Assembly: GCF_900292015.1 (NCBI RefSeq) | Contig: NZ_LR130759.1 | Coordinates: 1,178,001 to 1,242,000 of the forward strand | DNA: 64,000 nt | Direction of reading: 5' to 3' | Origin: Mycobacterium basiliense | Lineage (GTDB): Bacteria; Actinomycetota; Actinomycetes; Mycobacteriales; Mycobacteriaceae | Shown: positions 22,062 to 32,700 of the stretch, piece after piece | Position numbering within the stretch: the stretch's first letter is position 1 | How the letters are laid out: each line of letters opens with the position of its first letter | Translations under genes and position numbers: made by a program | The notes under the pieces: model-generated | Databases searched by the model: none | What the model was told of the DNA's origin: nothing | The model's input: only the letters and a program-made list of their open reading frames with translations

Positions 22062-22335
22062 TTAGTGCGCACTGTCTGCGCGGATCTTGACGAGTGCGTC
22101 GCGAAGGTCATCGGGTAGTGGGTCAGCGGCGGTGAGGATCTGGTTGCCGGCTTTGACTTTCACACTGCGGTAGCGGCCGGTGGTGCGGACGAATTTCTTG
22201 ATCGTCCGGCCAGTTTGGGCCTCGATGTAGTGGCTATTGGCCAGCGCGGCGACCACGATGCTCAGGTGCGCTTCGACGGATTCGCGCAGGCGGTGATAGA
22301 TCGGGCGGTCGACTACGCGGCCCGCCTGATGGCCT
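22062..22335 (-). mobile_element. IS1634/IS1549-like transposase, C-terminal fragment
   Basis: Minus-strand reading gives the last ~90 residues of an IS4-superfamily transposase of the IS1634/IS1549 type: RPIYHRLRESVEAHLSIVVA, then TGRTIKKFVRTTGRYRSVKV, ending in DDLRDALVKI and a stop at 22062. Conserved features are the catalytic-region E-x-H (VEAHL) and the RxIKKFVRT motif. The rest of the gene is missing: at about 22335 it changes abruptly into MFS-gene sequence. I saw no terminal repeats or target duplication. The element is dead, and it sits exactly on the junction of the two duplicated units. Confidence 0.8.
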
Positions 22336-22472
22336 GACCTGTCTCATGCCTATTCGTGGTGTTTGTCGTTGTCTTCGCACTCACGGTGTTTGCGATGATT
22401 CCCGCGGCGTTCTTGCCGAAGAAGCGCACCGGCAACACTGGCCAACGTCGCGATCGGTCTGGTGGGATGTAG
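22336..22472 (+). pseudogene. Truncated 3' end of the MFS transporter gene (copy 2)
   Basis: gacctgtctcatgcctat at 22336 matches the MFS gene near 7108. After a one-base loss the sequence reads VVFVVVFALTVFAMIPAAFL and PKK, as in the C-terminal helix of the intact protein (VVFVVAFVVTTLALIPAALL), with a stop at 22470-22472. Only about 45 codons survive. It gives the left limit of duplication copy 2. Confidence 0.85.
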
Positions 22473-22505
22473 GAGGCCGGTGGCAGGTGGGCCGGGCACG
22501 ATCGA

Positions 22506-22736
22506 TTACGCGCCGGTTGTGCGTTCCTGCGTCAATCTTTCGCGTAGGCTCTTGGGCCGTATGTCGGTCCAGTGTTCGTCGATGAAGTCGAGGCATGCGG
22601 AGCGCGCTGCCTCGCCGAATACTACCCGCCATCCGGCTGGGATATCGGCATAGACGGGCCATAGGCTGTGTTGGTCTTCGTCGTTGACCAAGACGTAGAA
22701 GATGCCGTTGTCGTCGTCAAACGGATTGACAGTCAA
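22506..22736 (-). CDS. MbtH-like protein
   Basis: 76 residues, the normal MbtH size. The signatures are VNPFDDDNG at the N-terminus, [24 protein letters not shown] and [10 protein letters not shown]. MbtH proteins bind NRPS adenylation domains and are often needed for their solubility or activity. This is the only intact copy in the window, so it probably serves both NRPSs. The start is TTG at 22736 (M-T-V-N-P-F), with GGAAAG 9 nt upstream. The frame stays open far upstream, but that part has no MbtH similarity. Unusually, the gene is on the strand opposite to the NRPS genes and is transcribed away from them. Confidence 0.92.
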   Translation of the reverse strand: MTVNPFDDDNGIFYVLVNDEDQHSLWPVYADIPAGWRVVFGEAARSACLDFIDEHWTDIRPKSLRERLTQERTTGA

Positions 22737-23392
22737 GGGTTCCCAACTTTCCACTCGCCTGGATTTGAATTGAATCTGATGTCGATTCGCGAATGTTGAG
22801 CACGAGATTAACGACTCCGGACCACTACTGGCCATAGGCATGGTTGTCAGAACGAGATCCCGGTAGGCGGCAATGTGCACAGCCAGGCGCGACTGGTTGC
22901 GTGAGGACTTGGAGCGCGCTTGTCGCGGTGCAGCCGGCCGGACAAAGGGCCGGCGATGTTCTGTATGCCCGCGCATCGGTGCGGCTGCGTCAGGGTAGCG
23001 GCGGAGACCGCCTACCTCCGGAGGTTGCTCAGCTCGATGTGCTGTGTGCTGCTTCGATGCGCTTTGTGCAGGGCTACTTGTCCATGGCGAAGCTTTGTGT
23101 CCTGCATTAGCTTCCTTTTCGCGCGACTTGTGAAGGCGAGCAGCGTTTGTGGATCGAAGGAGCTGTGGATGGGTAACGAAGTTAGGTTTCGTAGGCCCCG
23201 CGGTCACTATGGTCTGTTGATCACGCCTGATCCTGAATGGTAGGCAATGCTCGACTTTCGGGTGCGGGATAGCGGAACCTTTCGATAGCGGAGCCGCTTT
23301 TCATGTACGGCGCTCGTTAGCTCTTCCTCAGGGTTACATGCGCATTGGAGATTTCTTACGCGAAGCACGGTCATGCTCATGGAAGGCTGTTG
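22737..23392 (+). promoter_or_regulatory. Leader/promoter region of the PKS-NRPS B operon (divergent from mbtH)
   Basis: 656 bp lie between the divergent starts of mbtH and the PKS gene. The distal part is diverged from copy 1, and the part from about 23,075 is nearly identical to it. It contains the 24-codon ORF at 23169-23243, a tandem 16-nt repeat beginning gatagcgga at 23268 and 23284, and next to it the small GC hairpin agcggagccgct followed by TTTT (about 23,287-23,302). The PKS start has GGAAGG 6 nt upstream of the ATG. The layout would suit translation-dependent attenuation, but that is inference. Confidence 0.5.
23169..23243 (+). CDS. Short leader ORF, copy 2 (24 aa)
   Basis: A GAAGGAG Shine-Dalgarno site lies 6 nt before the ATG, and the stop is TAG at 23241. 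The peptide is basic near its N-terminus ([11 protein letters not shown]) and ends PDPEW. It lies 150 bp upstream of the PKS start and is identical in copy 1. Because the surrounding DNA has been homogenised too, identity alone does not prove selection. A leader peptide controlling the operon is the most likely role, and a chance ORF is the alternative. Confidence 0.42.
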   Translation: MGNEVRFRRPRGHYGLLITPDPEW

Positions 23393-26300
23393 ATGGCAAC
23401 TCATGAAGAACTTCATTCTTACCTCAAACAGGCCGTCTTGGAGTTGGAGAAGACACGTCAGCGTTTGCGGGAGATCGAAGCCAGAGGCCGTGAGCCGATT
23501 GCGATCGTTGGTATGGCTTGCCGCTATCCCGGTGGGTTGAATTCACCGGCGGAGTTGTGGCGGGCGGTGTGTGAAAAGCGTGATCTGGTTTCGGGTTTGC
23601 CGAGTGACCGCGGGTGGGAGATTGACGAGGTCAACGAACTCGACTCCGCGTCGGGAGCGCGGTTTGGCGGCTTTATCGCCGACGTCAGCATGTTTGATGC
23701 TGACTTCTTTGGGATTGGCGCGTGTGAGGCGGCGGTGATGGATCCCCATCAGCGGGTGGTTCTGGAGTCCGCCTGGGAGGCATTTGAGCGCGCTGGCATC
23801 GATCCAGCCACGGTTCGGGGCACCGACACGGGGGTCTTCCTCGGCATGACATCCAATATGAGCACAACGCAAAACGTCTGCGTGGCAACAGAAGACATGA
23901 CGAGCTGGGCAGCGAGCATGGTCGCTGGCCGGGTTTCTTATTTCTTTGGTTTCGATGGCCCGGCGATCACGCTTGATACTGCATGTTCGTCATCGTTGGT
24001 CGCGATCCATCGGGCGATCCGATCGCTGCGGTCGGGGGAGTGTCCACTGGCGATCGCCGGTGGTGTGACGGTGATGACGCAGCAAGGCTTTGTGGGGTTG
24101 GTGGGTAAAAAGCCGGCTGCGGCCGGTCGATGCAAGTCTTTTGCGGCGTCTGCGGATCGTCCCGGATGGGGTGAAGGTGTGGGCGTGCTGCTGTTGGAGC
24201 GGTTATCCGATGCGGTGGAAAACCAGCATCCGGTATTGGCGGTAATTCGTGGTTCGGCGGTCAACCATGATGGGCCGACCAACGGGCCGGAGGCCCCCAA
24301 TCGGCTTGCGCAACAACGAGTGATTCAGCGCGCGCTGCAGGACGCTGATCTGTCGGCAGCTCAAGTGGATGTGGTTGAGGCACACGGCACCGGGATTCCG
24401 GTGGGTGATGCCACCGAAGTCGAAGCGTTGATAGAGACCTACGGCCGGAACCGGCCCGATGGCCGGCCATTGTGGCTGGGGTCGCTCAAGTCGAATATGG
24501 GCCATACGCTCGCGGCGGCTGGCGTTGGCGGCGTGATCAAGATGGTAGAGGCGCTGCGCCATCGGGTCATACCGGCGACACTGCACGCCGAGGAACCGAC
24601 ACCGTTTGTGGATTGGTCGTCGGGGGGTGTCCAGCTGGCCGCCGACGCGCACCCGTGGTTGCCGGGTGAAGGTGCGCGCCGGGCTGGTGTGTCTGGGTTC
24701 GGTCTTAGCGGAGTCAACGCGCATCTGATCCTCGAGGAGGCTGGCGCGGAACGCTCGGCGCGAGCGGAGGCGACTGGCCCATCGACTACCACTGGCGCCG
24801 GTGCGCTCGCGTGGGTAATCACCGCGAAATCTGCCGAGGCACTGCCGATGCAGGGCGCCCGGTTACTAGAGCATCTAGAACAGGATCCGGACTTTCGTCC
24901 GATCGACATTGCGTACTCGTTGGCAACTTCCCGGACAACCTTCAACCATCGGGCGGTTGTGGTCGGAAGCGAGCGTGACGAACTGCTTGGCGGGCTCCGG
25001 TCATTGGCCGCGGACGCGACGTCGTCGGCGGTGGTGCGTAGTGCGGCGCCCGATGCCACTAAAACAGCGGTGTTGTTTTCGGGTGAGAGCGCGCAGCTGG
25101 TGGGTGTGGGCCAGCAGCTCTACGCCCGTTCGCCGATATACGCCGCCGCATTCGATGAGGTGTGTTCGCATTTCGACGAGCAGATCGGCACGCCGCTGCG
25201 TGACGCGATTTCCGGAGCTGCCGGCCCGGGAGCGCCGAGATTGCTGGATCAACCCGGCTATGCGCAGCCAGCCCTGTTCGCGGTCCAGGTTGCGCTGTTT
25301 CGGCTCGCTCAGTCGTGGGGTCTTCGCCCGGACTACGTGATTGGCCATTCGTTGGGTGAGATATCAGCCGCCTACGTGGCGGGCTTGTGGTCGTTGGAGG
25401 ACGCCTGCCATCTTGTGGCGGAACGTGCTCGGCTTGTTCAGATGTTGCCGGCCGAAGGCGCCATGCTTTGTGTGGAGGCGTCTCAGGGTGATGTTTCGCC
25501 CTATTTGCGTGAGTTCGCCGGCTGTGCGCTGGCTGCCATCAATGGCCCGCTGGCAGTGACGATTTCTGGTGAAGAGCGCTCCTTGAATACACTTTCGGAA
25601 AAGCTCGAGGCCAACGGAATGCGAACAAATTGGAGCCGGGTCGGCCGCGCGCTGCATTCGTCGCACATGAATCCGCTGATTCCGGAGCTCATGCAAGCTG
25701 TGCGCAAACTCAGTTATCGTGTCCCGACTATCCAAGTTATCTCAGGGTTCACCGGTCGTATTGCCGATGCCGATGTGCTGACTACGCCCGAGTATTGGGT
25801 AGATCAGTTAACTAAGCCCGTCCGGTTTATGGAAGCCCTGCGCTGGGCTCGGGTGCAGGGCGAGGTCAGTAATTTCCTGGAAATTGGTCCCGGTGCCGAA
25901 CTCGTGGCCTACGCCGAGGCCAATTTTGCTGCCGACGAAATGGCTGGCGAACCGGTATGCGCCGCCACATTGCTCAAGCCGGGTATTGAGGAAAACGAAT
26001 CGTTCATCAGGGGGTTGGCAACGGCGTTTGTCCGTGGCGCATCGATCGATTGGGCCGCCGGATCCTTAGCTTCGGATGCGCGGCGGGTGGAGCTGCCCAC
26101 CTATGCCTTTCAACGCAAACGGCACTGGCCGACAACCGGTTCGGCTGGTTATGGTGGCGTTTCGATATCGCCACGCGGTGTTAGCCAGTCAACCGAGCCG
26201 CCGCGCACCGAGACCGAGCGGCTGCTGGCCGAGGCGATTGAGCATCTTCTTGACATCCCCCGCGTCGGGCGTGCGGACCGCTTTGTGGCTCTCGGCGGTG

Positions 26301-26569
26301 ACAGCGTCACCGCGATGCAGCTGGCGGCCCGTGTGCGTGCGGCGGGTATGCCGCTGACTCCGCAGCTGATTTTCGATCATCCGACCGTGCAGCAGTTGGC
26401 GGAGGCGCTGGACCGCGTCATGGCCGCCGGTGAGGACGAGGGCGACGCTGTTTGTGATGGGTCCAATGATGCGCGCGGCGAGGCGATGAGTATGTCAGGT
26501 TTGTCCGCCGAGCAATTGGCCGCGCTGCCTGGTGTGCTGGCAAAGATCGATGCGGCGGTGCTGCTATGA
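23393..26569 (+). CDS. Type I polyketide synthase, single module KS-AT-ACP
   Basis: 1,058 residues. The N-terminal amphipathic helix ([20 protein letters not shown]) resembles class 1 docking helices that receive chains from an upstream PKS. The KS has the active Cys in DTACSSS (C198), HGTG (H331) and the second His in [10 protein letters not shown]. The AT has GHSLGE, but RALHSSHM stands where HAFH (malonyl) or YASH (methylmalonyl) is usual, so the extender is uncertain. The C-terminal ACP has [10 protein letters not shown]. There is no KR, DH, TE or loading domain, so it should add one unreduced ketide to a chain made elsewhere. The start at 23393 has a good ribosome-binding site (GGAAGG). 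The stop overlaps the NRPS B start by 4 bp (ATGA), which implies coupled translation and direct hand-over to NRPS B. Confidence 0.92.
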   Translation: MATHEELHSYLKQAVLELEKTRQRLREIEARGREPIAIVGMACRYPGGLNSPAELWRAVCEKRDLVSGLPSDRGWEIDEVNELDSASGARFGGFIADVSMFDADFFGIGACEAAVMDPHQRVVLESAWEAFERAGIDPATVRGTDTGVFLGMTSNMSTTQNVCVATEDMTSWAASMVAGRVSYFFGFDGPAITLDTACSSSLVAIHRAIRSLRSGECPLAIAGGVTVMTQQGFVGLVGKKPAAAGRCKSFAASADRPGWGEGVGVLLLERLSDAVENQHPVLAVIRGSAVNHDGPTNGPEAPNRLAQQRVIQRALQDADLSAAQVDVVEAHGTGIPVGDATEVEALIETYGRNRPDGRPLWLGSLKSNMGHTLAAAGVGGVIKMVEALRHRVIPATLHAEEPTPFVDWSSGGVQLAADAHPWLPGEGARRAGVSGFGLSGVNAHLILEEAGAERSARAEATGPSTTTGAGALAWVITAKSAEALPMQGARLLEHLEQDPDFRPIDIAYSLATSRTTFNHRAVVVGSERDELLGGLRSLAADATSSAVVRSAAPDATKTAVLFSGESAQLVGVGQQLYARSPIYAAAFDEVCSHFDEQIGTPLRDAISGAAGPGAPRLLDQPGYAQPALFAVQVALFRLAQSWGLRPDYVIGHSLGEISAAYVAGLWSLEDACHLVAERARLVQMLPAEGAMLCVEASQGDVSPYLREFAGCALAAINGPLAVTISGEERSLNTLSEKLEANGMRTNWSRVGRALHSSHMNPLIPELMQAVRKLSYRVPTIQVISGFTGRIADADVLTTPEYWVDQLTKPVRFMEALRWARVQGEVSNFLEIGPGAELVAYAEANFAADEMAGEPVCAATLLKPGIEENESFIRGLATAFVRGASIDWAAGSLASDARRVELPTYAFQRKRHWPTTGSAGYGGVSISPRGVSQSTEPPRTETERLLAEAIEHLLDIPRVGRADRFVALGGDSVTAMQLAARVRAAGMPLTPQLIFDHPTVQQLAEALDRVMAAGEDEGDAVCDGSNDARGEAMSMSGLSAEQLAALPGVLAKIDAAVLL

Positions 26570-29500
26570 CCCAGACCAGCGCGGATGTTTCCGGCATCCA
26601 GGATGTGATGACGCTGAGCCCGCTTCAGCAGGGGCTGTTCGCGCTGGCGATGGCCAGCGAGGCACCGTCGGATGATCCGTACACGATGGCGATAGGCATC
26701 GATGTTACTGGGCCGTTGGACAGCGAGTTGTTGCGTGACTGCGTGGTGTTGATGCTCAAGCGTCACCCGAATGTGCGCGCGCGCTTCGTGGGGCGGGTGC
26801 TGCCGCATCCGGTCCAGGTCGTGCCTGTTGCTGTGGACTTGGCTTTCGAGCACGTCACCGCGACCGGGGAGTCGGCGGTAACGCTCGAAAGCGAGGAGCG
26901 GGCAAAGGGATTCGATCTGGAAAAGGGTCCGCCGATCCGGTTCTTGCTCATCGAGTTGTCCGATGTGGCGTGGCGGTTCCATATCGCCGTGCATCACATC
27001 GTGATCGATGGGTGGTCGATGGTGTTGTTCATCGACGAACTGCTGAGGTTGTATCAATCGGGCGGCAACCTTGATGCGCTCCCGTCGCCCCCGCGGCCTT
27101 ATCGTGACTACCTGAGCTGGTTGGCCCGTCGTGACGTGGCGCAGTCAGAAGAGCTGTGGCGGCAATACCTCGCGGGTCTGCCTGGGCCGACGCTGCTGGC
27201 GGCGGAGTCACCCGGGGGTAACAGCGTGCAACCGGGCGGTGAAGCGACCTACACGGTGGTGCGCCTCGATGCGGCGGCCACGAGTGGCCTTGTTCATGGT
27301 GCGCGTACCCGCGGTGTCACGGTGAGTACGCTTACCCAGCTTGCGTGGGCGTTGTTGTTGTCGGCGCATACCGGCAGTCAAGACGTGGTGTTTGGTGTCA
27401 CTGTATCTACTCGACCGGCCGAGCTAACCGGTGTTGAATCCATGGTCGGGCTGTTGATCAACACAGTGCCGATGCGTGTGAGTCTTGAGCCAACGACTTT
27501 GGTGGGTAGCAAATGTGCGCTTATGCAGCGCGACGGTGCCCGGTTGCGCGAGCACGCTTACCTTGGGCATGCGCAGATCCGGTCGTTGGCTGGTTTGGGT
27601 GAGTTGTTCGACACCGTGTTGGCCTTCGAGAATTTTCCCCTGACCGATTCGATCAGCGGCGGGGGGTTGGCCGCCGGCTCGGTAACTTTCCGGTCGCCCA
27701 CGTTGCGAAGTCGGGCGCATTTTCCGGTCGGCATCCAGGCCGAAATCGCCGAGGGCGAATTGATGCTGACCATAGCGACCAGCGAGATGTCTCCAGGCGA
27801 TATCAACTCGGAGGAGCTGGGGCGTCGGCTCCTGGCCATGATGGCGCGGCTGCTCGATATGTGGGACCACCCCTTGCGCGAGGTGAGCATGCTGTTCGAC
27901 ACCGCGCCGGGCGGTGCGGGCGAACCCTCAGAACAGGCATACCTCGATCGGGTTGGTAACTGGGGCGCATTGACCGCGGCGGGGGCGGGGGCGTTTGCGT
28001 CGGTGCCGGAGTTGTTTGCCGCGCAGGTGCGGCGCACGCCGTTGGCGCCGGCGTTGGTGTTTGCGGGTCAGACGTTGAGTTACCGCGAGTTGGATGTGGC
28101 GTCTACTCGGTTGGCGCAGTTGTTGGTGGGCTGTGGGGTCGGTGCTGGCGAGGTGGTGGGGCTGGCGTTGGAGCGCTCGGCTCGGGCGGTGGTGGCCATT
28201 GTCGGGGTGTTAAAGACCGGGGCGGCGTATTTGCCGATTGATCCGGCGTTGCCGGCGGCGCGGGTGGATTTCATGATCGGTGATGCCGCGCCGCGGGTGG
28301 TGATCACCACCGCGGGGTTGCTGGATCGCTTCGCCGGTCATGAGGTGGTGGTCGTCGATATCGATGATCCGGTGATCGAGACCCAGCCCGATACCGCGTT
28401 GCCGGTCCCGACCGCCGACAATATCGCCCACATCATCTACACCTCGGGCACCACCGGGGTCCCCAAAGGCGTCGCCGTCACCCACCACAACATCACCCAA
28501 CTCGTGGATCGGCTGGACGCCGAGATGATCCCGCTGGGGCCGGGGCAGGTGTGGAGCCAATGCCACTCATACGGTTTTGACTTGTCGGTGTTCGAGATGT
28601 GGGGGGCGTTGCTGCATGGGGGCCGGTTGGTGGTGGTGCCCGAGGAGTTGACCCGTTCCCCCGCGGAGCTACACGAGTTGTTGGTGGCCGAGCAGGTCAG
28701 CGTGCTTAGCCAAACCCCCAGCGCGGCGGGGGCGTTGTCGAGGCAGGGGTTGGAGTCGACCACCCTGGTGGTGGGCGGTGAGGCGTGCCCGCCCGAGGTG
28801 GTCGAGCGGTGGGCACCGGGGCGGGTCATGGTCAATCAGTACGGTCCCACCGAGACCACCATGTATGCGTCGATGAGTGCGCCGTTGGTGGCCGGTGCGG
28901 ATGTGGTGCCGATCGGGTCGCCGGTGTCGGGGGCGGCGTTGTTTGTGCTGGATGGGTGGTTGCGTCCGGTGCCGGTGGGGGTGGCTGGGGAGTTGTATGT
29001 GGCCGGTGCCGGGGTCGGTGTGGGGTATTGGCGGCGGGCGTCGTTGACCGGGTCGCGGTTTGTGGCGTGTCCGTTTGCTGGGGTGGGTGCGCCGGGAGCG
29101 CGGATGTATCGCACCGGGGATGTGGTGCGGTGGGGTGTTGATGGCCAGTTGGAGTATCTGGGGCGTGCTGATGAGCAGGTCAAGATCCGTGGGTATCGCA
29201 TCGAGTTGGGTGAGGTTCAGGCCGCGCTGGCCGCGGTGGAGGGTGTGGATCAGGCGGTGGTGATCGCTCGCCAGGATGGTGAGGGTCCCAAGCGGTTGGT
29301 GGGCTATGTCACCGGTGATGTCGAGGTCGGCGCGGTTCGGGCGGTGTTGGCCCAGCGGTTGCCCGCTTATATGGTGCCCGCGGCGGTGGTGGGGTTGGCG
29401 CAGTTGCCGTTGACGTTGAACGGCAAGCTTGATGTGCGGGCGTTGCCCGCTCCTGAGTACGGCCACAGCGAGCATTACCGGGCCCCGGCGAGCCCGGTCG

Positions 29501-29700
29501 AAGAGATCCTGGCCGGTATTTATGCCCAAGTGCTCGGCGTGGATCGGGTCGGGGTTGATGACTCTTTCTTTGATTTGGGTGGGGATTCGCTGTCGGCGAT
29601 GCGGGTGATCGCGGCGATCAACACCACACTGGACGTCGACCTAGCCGTGTTTGCCCTGTTTGAGGCGCCGACGGTGGCGGGGTTGGCGGTTTGTGTGGGT
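26566..29700 (+). other. NRPS B module 1 (C-A-T)
   Basis: C1 about 26,600-27,950, A1 about 27,980-29,455, T1 about 29,480-29,690. Specificity positions read by hand: D-L-F-S-V-G-Q-M (then Y). C1 and the N-terminal half of A1 are practically identical to NRPS A. The G run at 27661-27666 has six Gs, which is the in-frame version. Confidence 0.7.
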
Positions 29701-32700
29701 GGTGGGGTTTCTGGTGGGCGGGCGCCGTTGGTGGCGGTGCAGCGTCCGGCGGTGATTCCGTTGTCGTTTGCTCAGCAGCGGTTGTGGTTTTTGGATCAGC
29801 TGGAGGGTCCCTCACCGATCTACAACATGGTGAGGTCGTTGCGGTTGCGTGGGCGTGTTGATGATGCGGCGTTGGGGGCGGCGTTAGTTGATGTGGTGGG
29901 CCGGCATGAAAGCTTGCGGACGGTGTTTGTGACCGTCGATGGGGTGGCCCAGCAGGTGATTGTTCCGGTGGAGCGCGTCGAGGTGGGGTGGCAGGTTGTT
30001 GATGCTGGTGGCTGGTCGCAGTCGCAGTTGCAGCAGGCCATGGAGCAGCAGGCGCGGCATAGTTTTGATTTGGCGGTAGAAATTCCGTTGCGGGCGCGGC
30101 TGTTTCGGGTGAGCGCTGTCGAGCATGTGTTGGTGGTGGTGATCCACCATATCGCCGCTGATGGGTGGTCGTTGGCGCCGTTGACCGCTGATCTGGGGGT
30201 GGCTTATGCCAGCCGGTGTGCGGGTCGGGCTCCGGATTGGGCGCCGTTGGCGGTGCAGTATGTCGATTACACGTTGTGGCAGCGCGCTCATTTGGGGGAG
30301 CTTGCCGATAGTGGTAGTGCGGCTAGTGCGCAGTTGGCGTATTGGGTCGATGAGTTGGCCGGGATGGGTGAGCGGTTGGCGTTGCCGACCGATCGGGCGT
30401 ATCCGGCGGTGGCGGATCATCGTGGTGGCAGTGTGGAGGTGGACTGGCCGGCGGCGTTGCAGGCGCGGGTGGCGCGGGTGGCCGCTGAGCATAATGCGAC
30501 CAGTTTCATGGTGGTCCAGACCGCGCTTAGTGCCCTGTTGTCGATGTTGGCGGCCAGCAGTGATGTGGCGGTGGGGTTTGCGGTGGCCGGTCGTAGCGAT
30601 CCGGCCCTCGATGAGCTGATCGGGTCTTTTGTCAATACGTTGGTGTTGCGGGTCCAGCTCGACGGGGATGTGAGTTTTGCTGAGTTGCTGGCCCAGGTGC
30701 GTGCGCGCAGCCTGGCCGCTTTCGAGCATCAAGACGTGCCGTTTGAGGTGGTGGTCGAGCGGCTTAACCCGACCCGCAGCTTGACCCATCACCCCCTGAT
30801 CCAAGTCATGTTGGCCTGGCAAAACAACCTGCCCGCCAACCTGGCATTGGGTGATCTGGATGTCGCCCGGGTGCCGGTGCACACCGGCACTGCGCGGATG
30901 GATTTGGCGTTTATCTTGGCTGAGCGTTTTACCGCTGCGGGTGCTCCTGCCGGTATTGCGGGGATGGTGGAATACCGCACCGATGTGTTTGATGCGGCCA
31001 CGATTGGCCGGTTGATTGAGCGGTTGCGGTTGGTGTTGGAGGCGATGACCGCTGATCCCGATCGACGGTTGTCCTCGATTGATTTGCTTGATGAGGCTGA
31101 GCATGCCCGTTTGGATCGGATTGGCAACCGGACCGCATTGACCGCGGCGGGGGCGGGGGCGTTTGCGTCGGTGCCGGAGTTGTTTGCCGCGCAGGTGCGG
31201 CGCACGCCGTTGGCGCCGGCGTTGGTGTTTGCGGGTCAGACGTTGAGTTACCGCGAGTTGGATGTGGCGTCTACTCGGTTGGCGCAGTTGTTGGTGGGCT
31301 GTGGGGTCGGTGCTGGCGAGGTGGTGGGGCTGGCGTTGGAGCGCTCGGCTCGGGCGGTGGTGGCCATTGTCGGGGTGTTAAAGACCGGGGCGGCGTATTT
31401 GCCGATTGATCCGGCGTTGCCGGCGGCGCGGGTGGATTTCATGATCGGTGATGCCGCGCCGCGGGTGGTGATCACCACCGCGGGGTTGCTGGATCGCTTC
31501 GCCGGTCATGAGGTGGTGGTCGTCGATATCGATGATCCGGTGATCGAGACCCAGCCCGATACCGCTTTGCCGGTCCCGACCGCCGACAATATCGCCTACA
31601 TCATCTACACCTCGGGCACCACCGGGGTCCCCAAAGGCGTCGCCGTCACCCACCACAACATCACCCAACTCGTGGATCGGCTGGACGCCGAGATGATCCC
31701 GCTGGGGCCGGGGCAGGTGTGGAGCCAATGGCATTCGTATGGGTTCGACGTTTCGGTGTTCGAGATGTGGGGGGCGTTGCTGCATGGGGGCCGGTTGGTG
31801 GTGGTGCCCGAGGCGGTGACTCGCGCTCCGGACCAGTTGCATGAGTTGTTGGTGGCCGAGCAGGTCAGCGTGCTTAGCCAAACCCCCAGCGCGGCGGGGG
31901 CGTTGTCGAGGCAGGGGTTGGAGTCGACCACCCTGGTGGTGGCCGGTGAGGCATGCCCGCCCGAGGTGGTCGAGCGGTGGGCACCGGGGCGGGTCATGCT
32001 CAACGGCTACGGTCCCACCGAGACCACGATTTATGCGTCGATGAGTGCGCCGTTGGTGGCCGGTGCGGATGTGGTGCCGATCGGGTCGCCGGTGTCGGGG
32101 GCGGCGTTGTTTGTGCTGGATGGGTGGTTGCGTCCGGTGCCGGTGGGGGTGGTCGGGGAGTTGTATGTGGCTGGTGCCGGGGTCGGTGTGGGGTATTGGC
32201 GGCGGGCGTCGTTGACCGGGTCGCGGTTTGTGGCGTGTCCGTTTGCTGGGGTGGGTGCGCCGGGAGCGCGGATGTATCGCACCGGGGATGTGGTGCGGTG
32301 GGGTGTTGATGGCCAGTTGGAGTATCTGGGGCGTGCTGATGAGCAGGTCAAGATCCGTGGGTATCGCATCGAGTTGGGTGAGGTTCAGGCCGCGCTGGCC
32401 GCGGTGGAGGGTGTGGATCAGGCGGTGGTGATCGCTCGCCAGGATGGTGAGGGTCCCAAGCGGTTGGTGGGCTATGTCACCGGTGATGTCGAGGTCGATG
32501 CGGTTCGGGCGGTGTTGGCCCAGCGGTTGCCCGCTTATATGGTGCCCGCGGCGGTGGTGGGGTTGGCGCAGTTGCCGTTGACGTTGAACGGCAAGCTTGA
32601 TGTGCGGGCGTTGCCCGCTCCCGAGTACGGCCACAGCGAGCATTACCGGGCCCCGGCGAGCCCGGTCGAAGAGATCCTGGCCGGTATTTATGCCCAAGTG

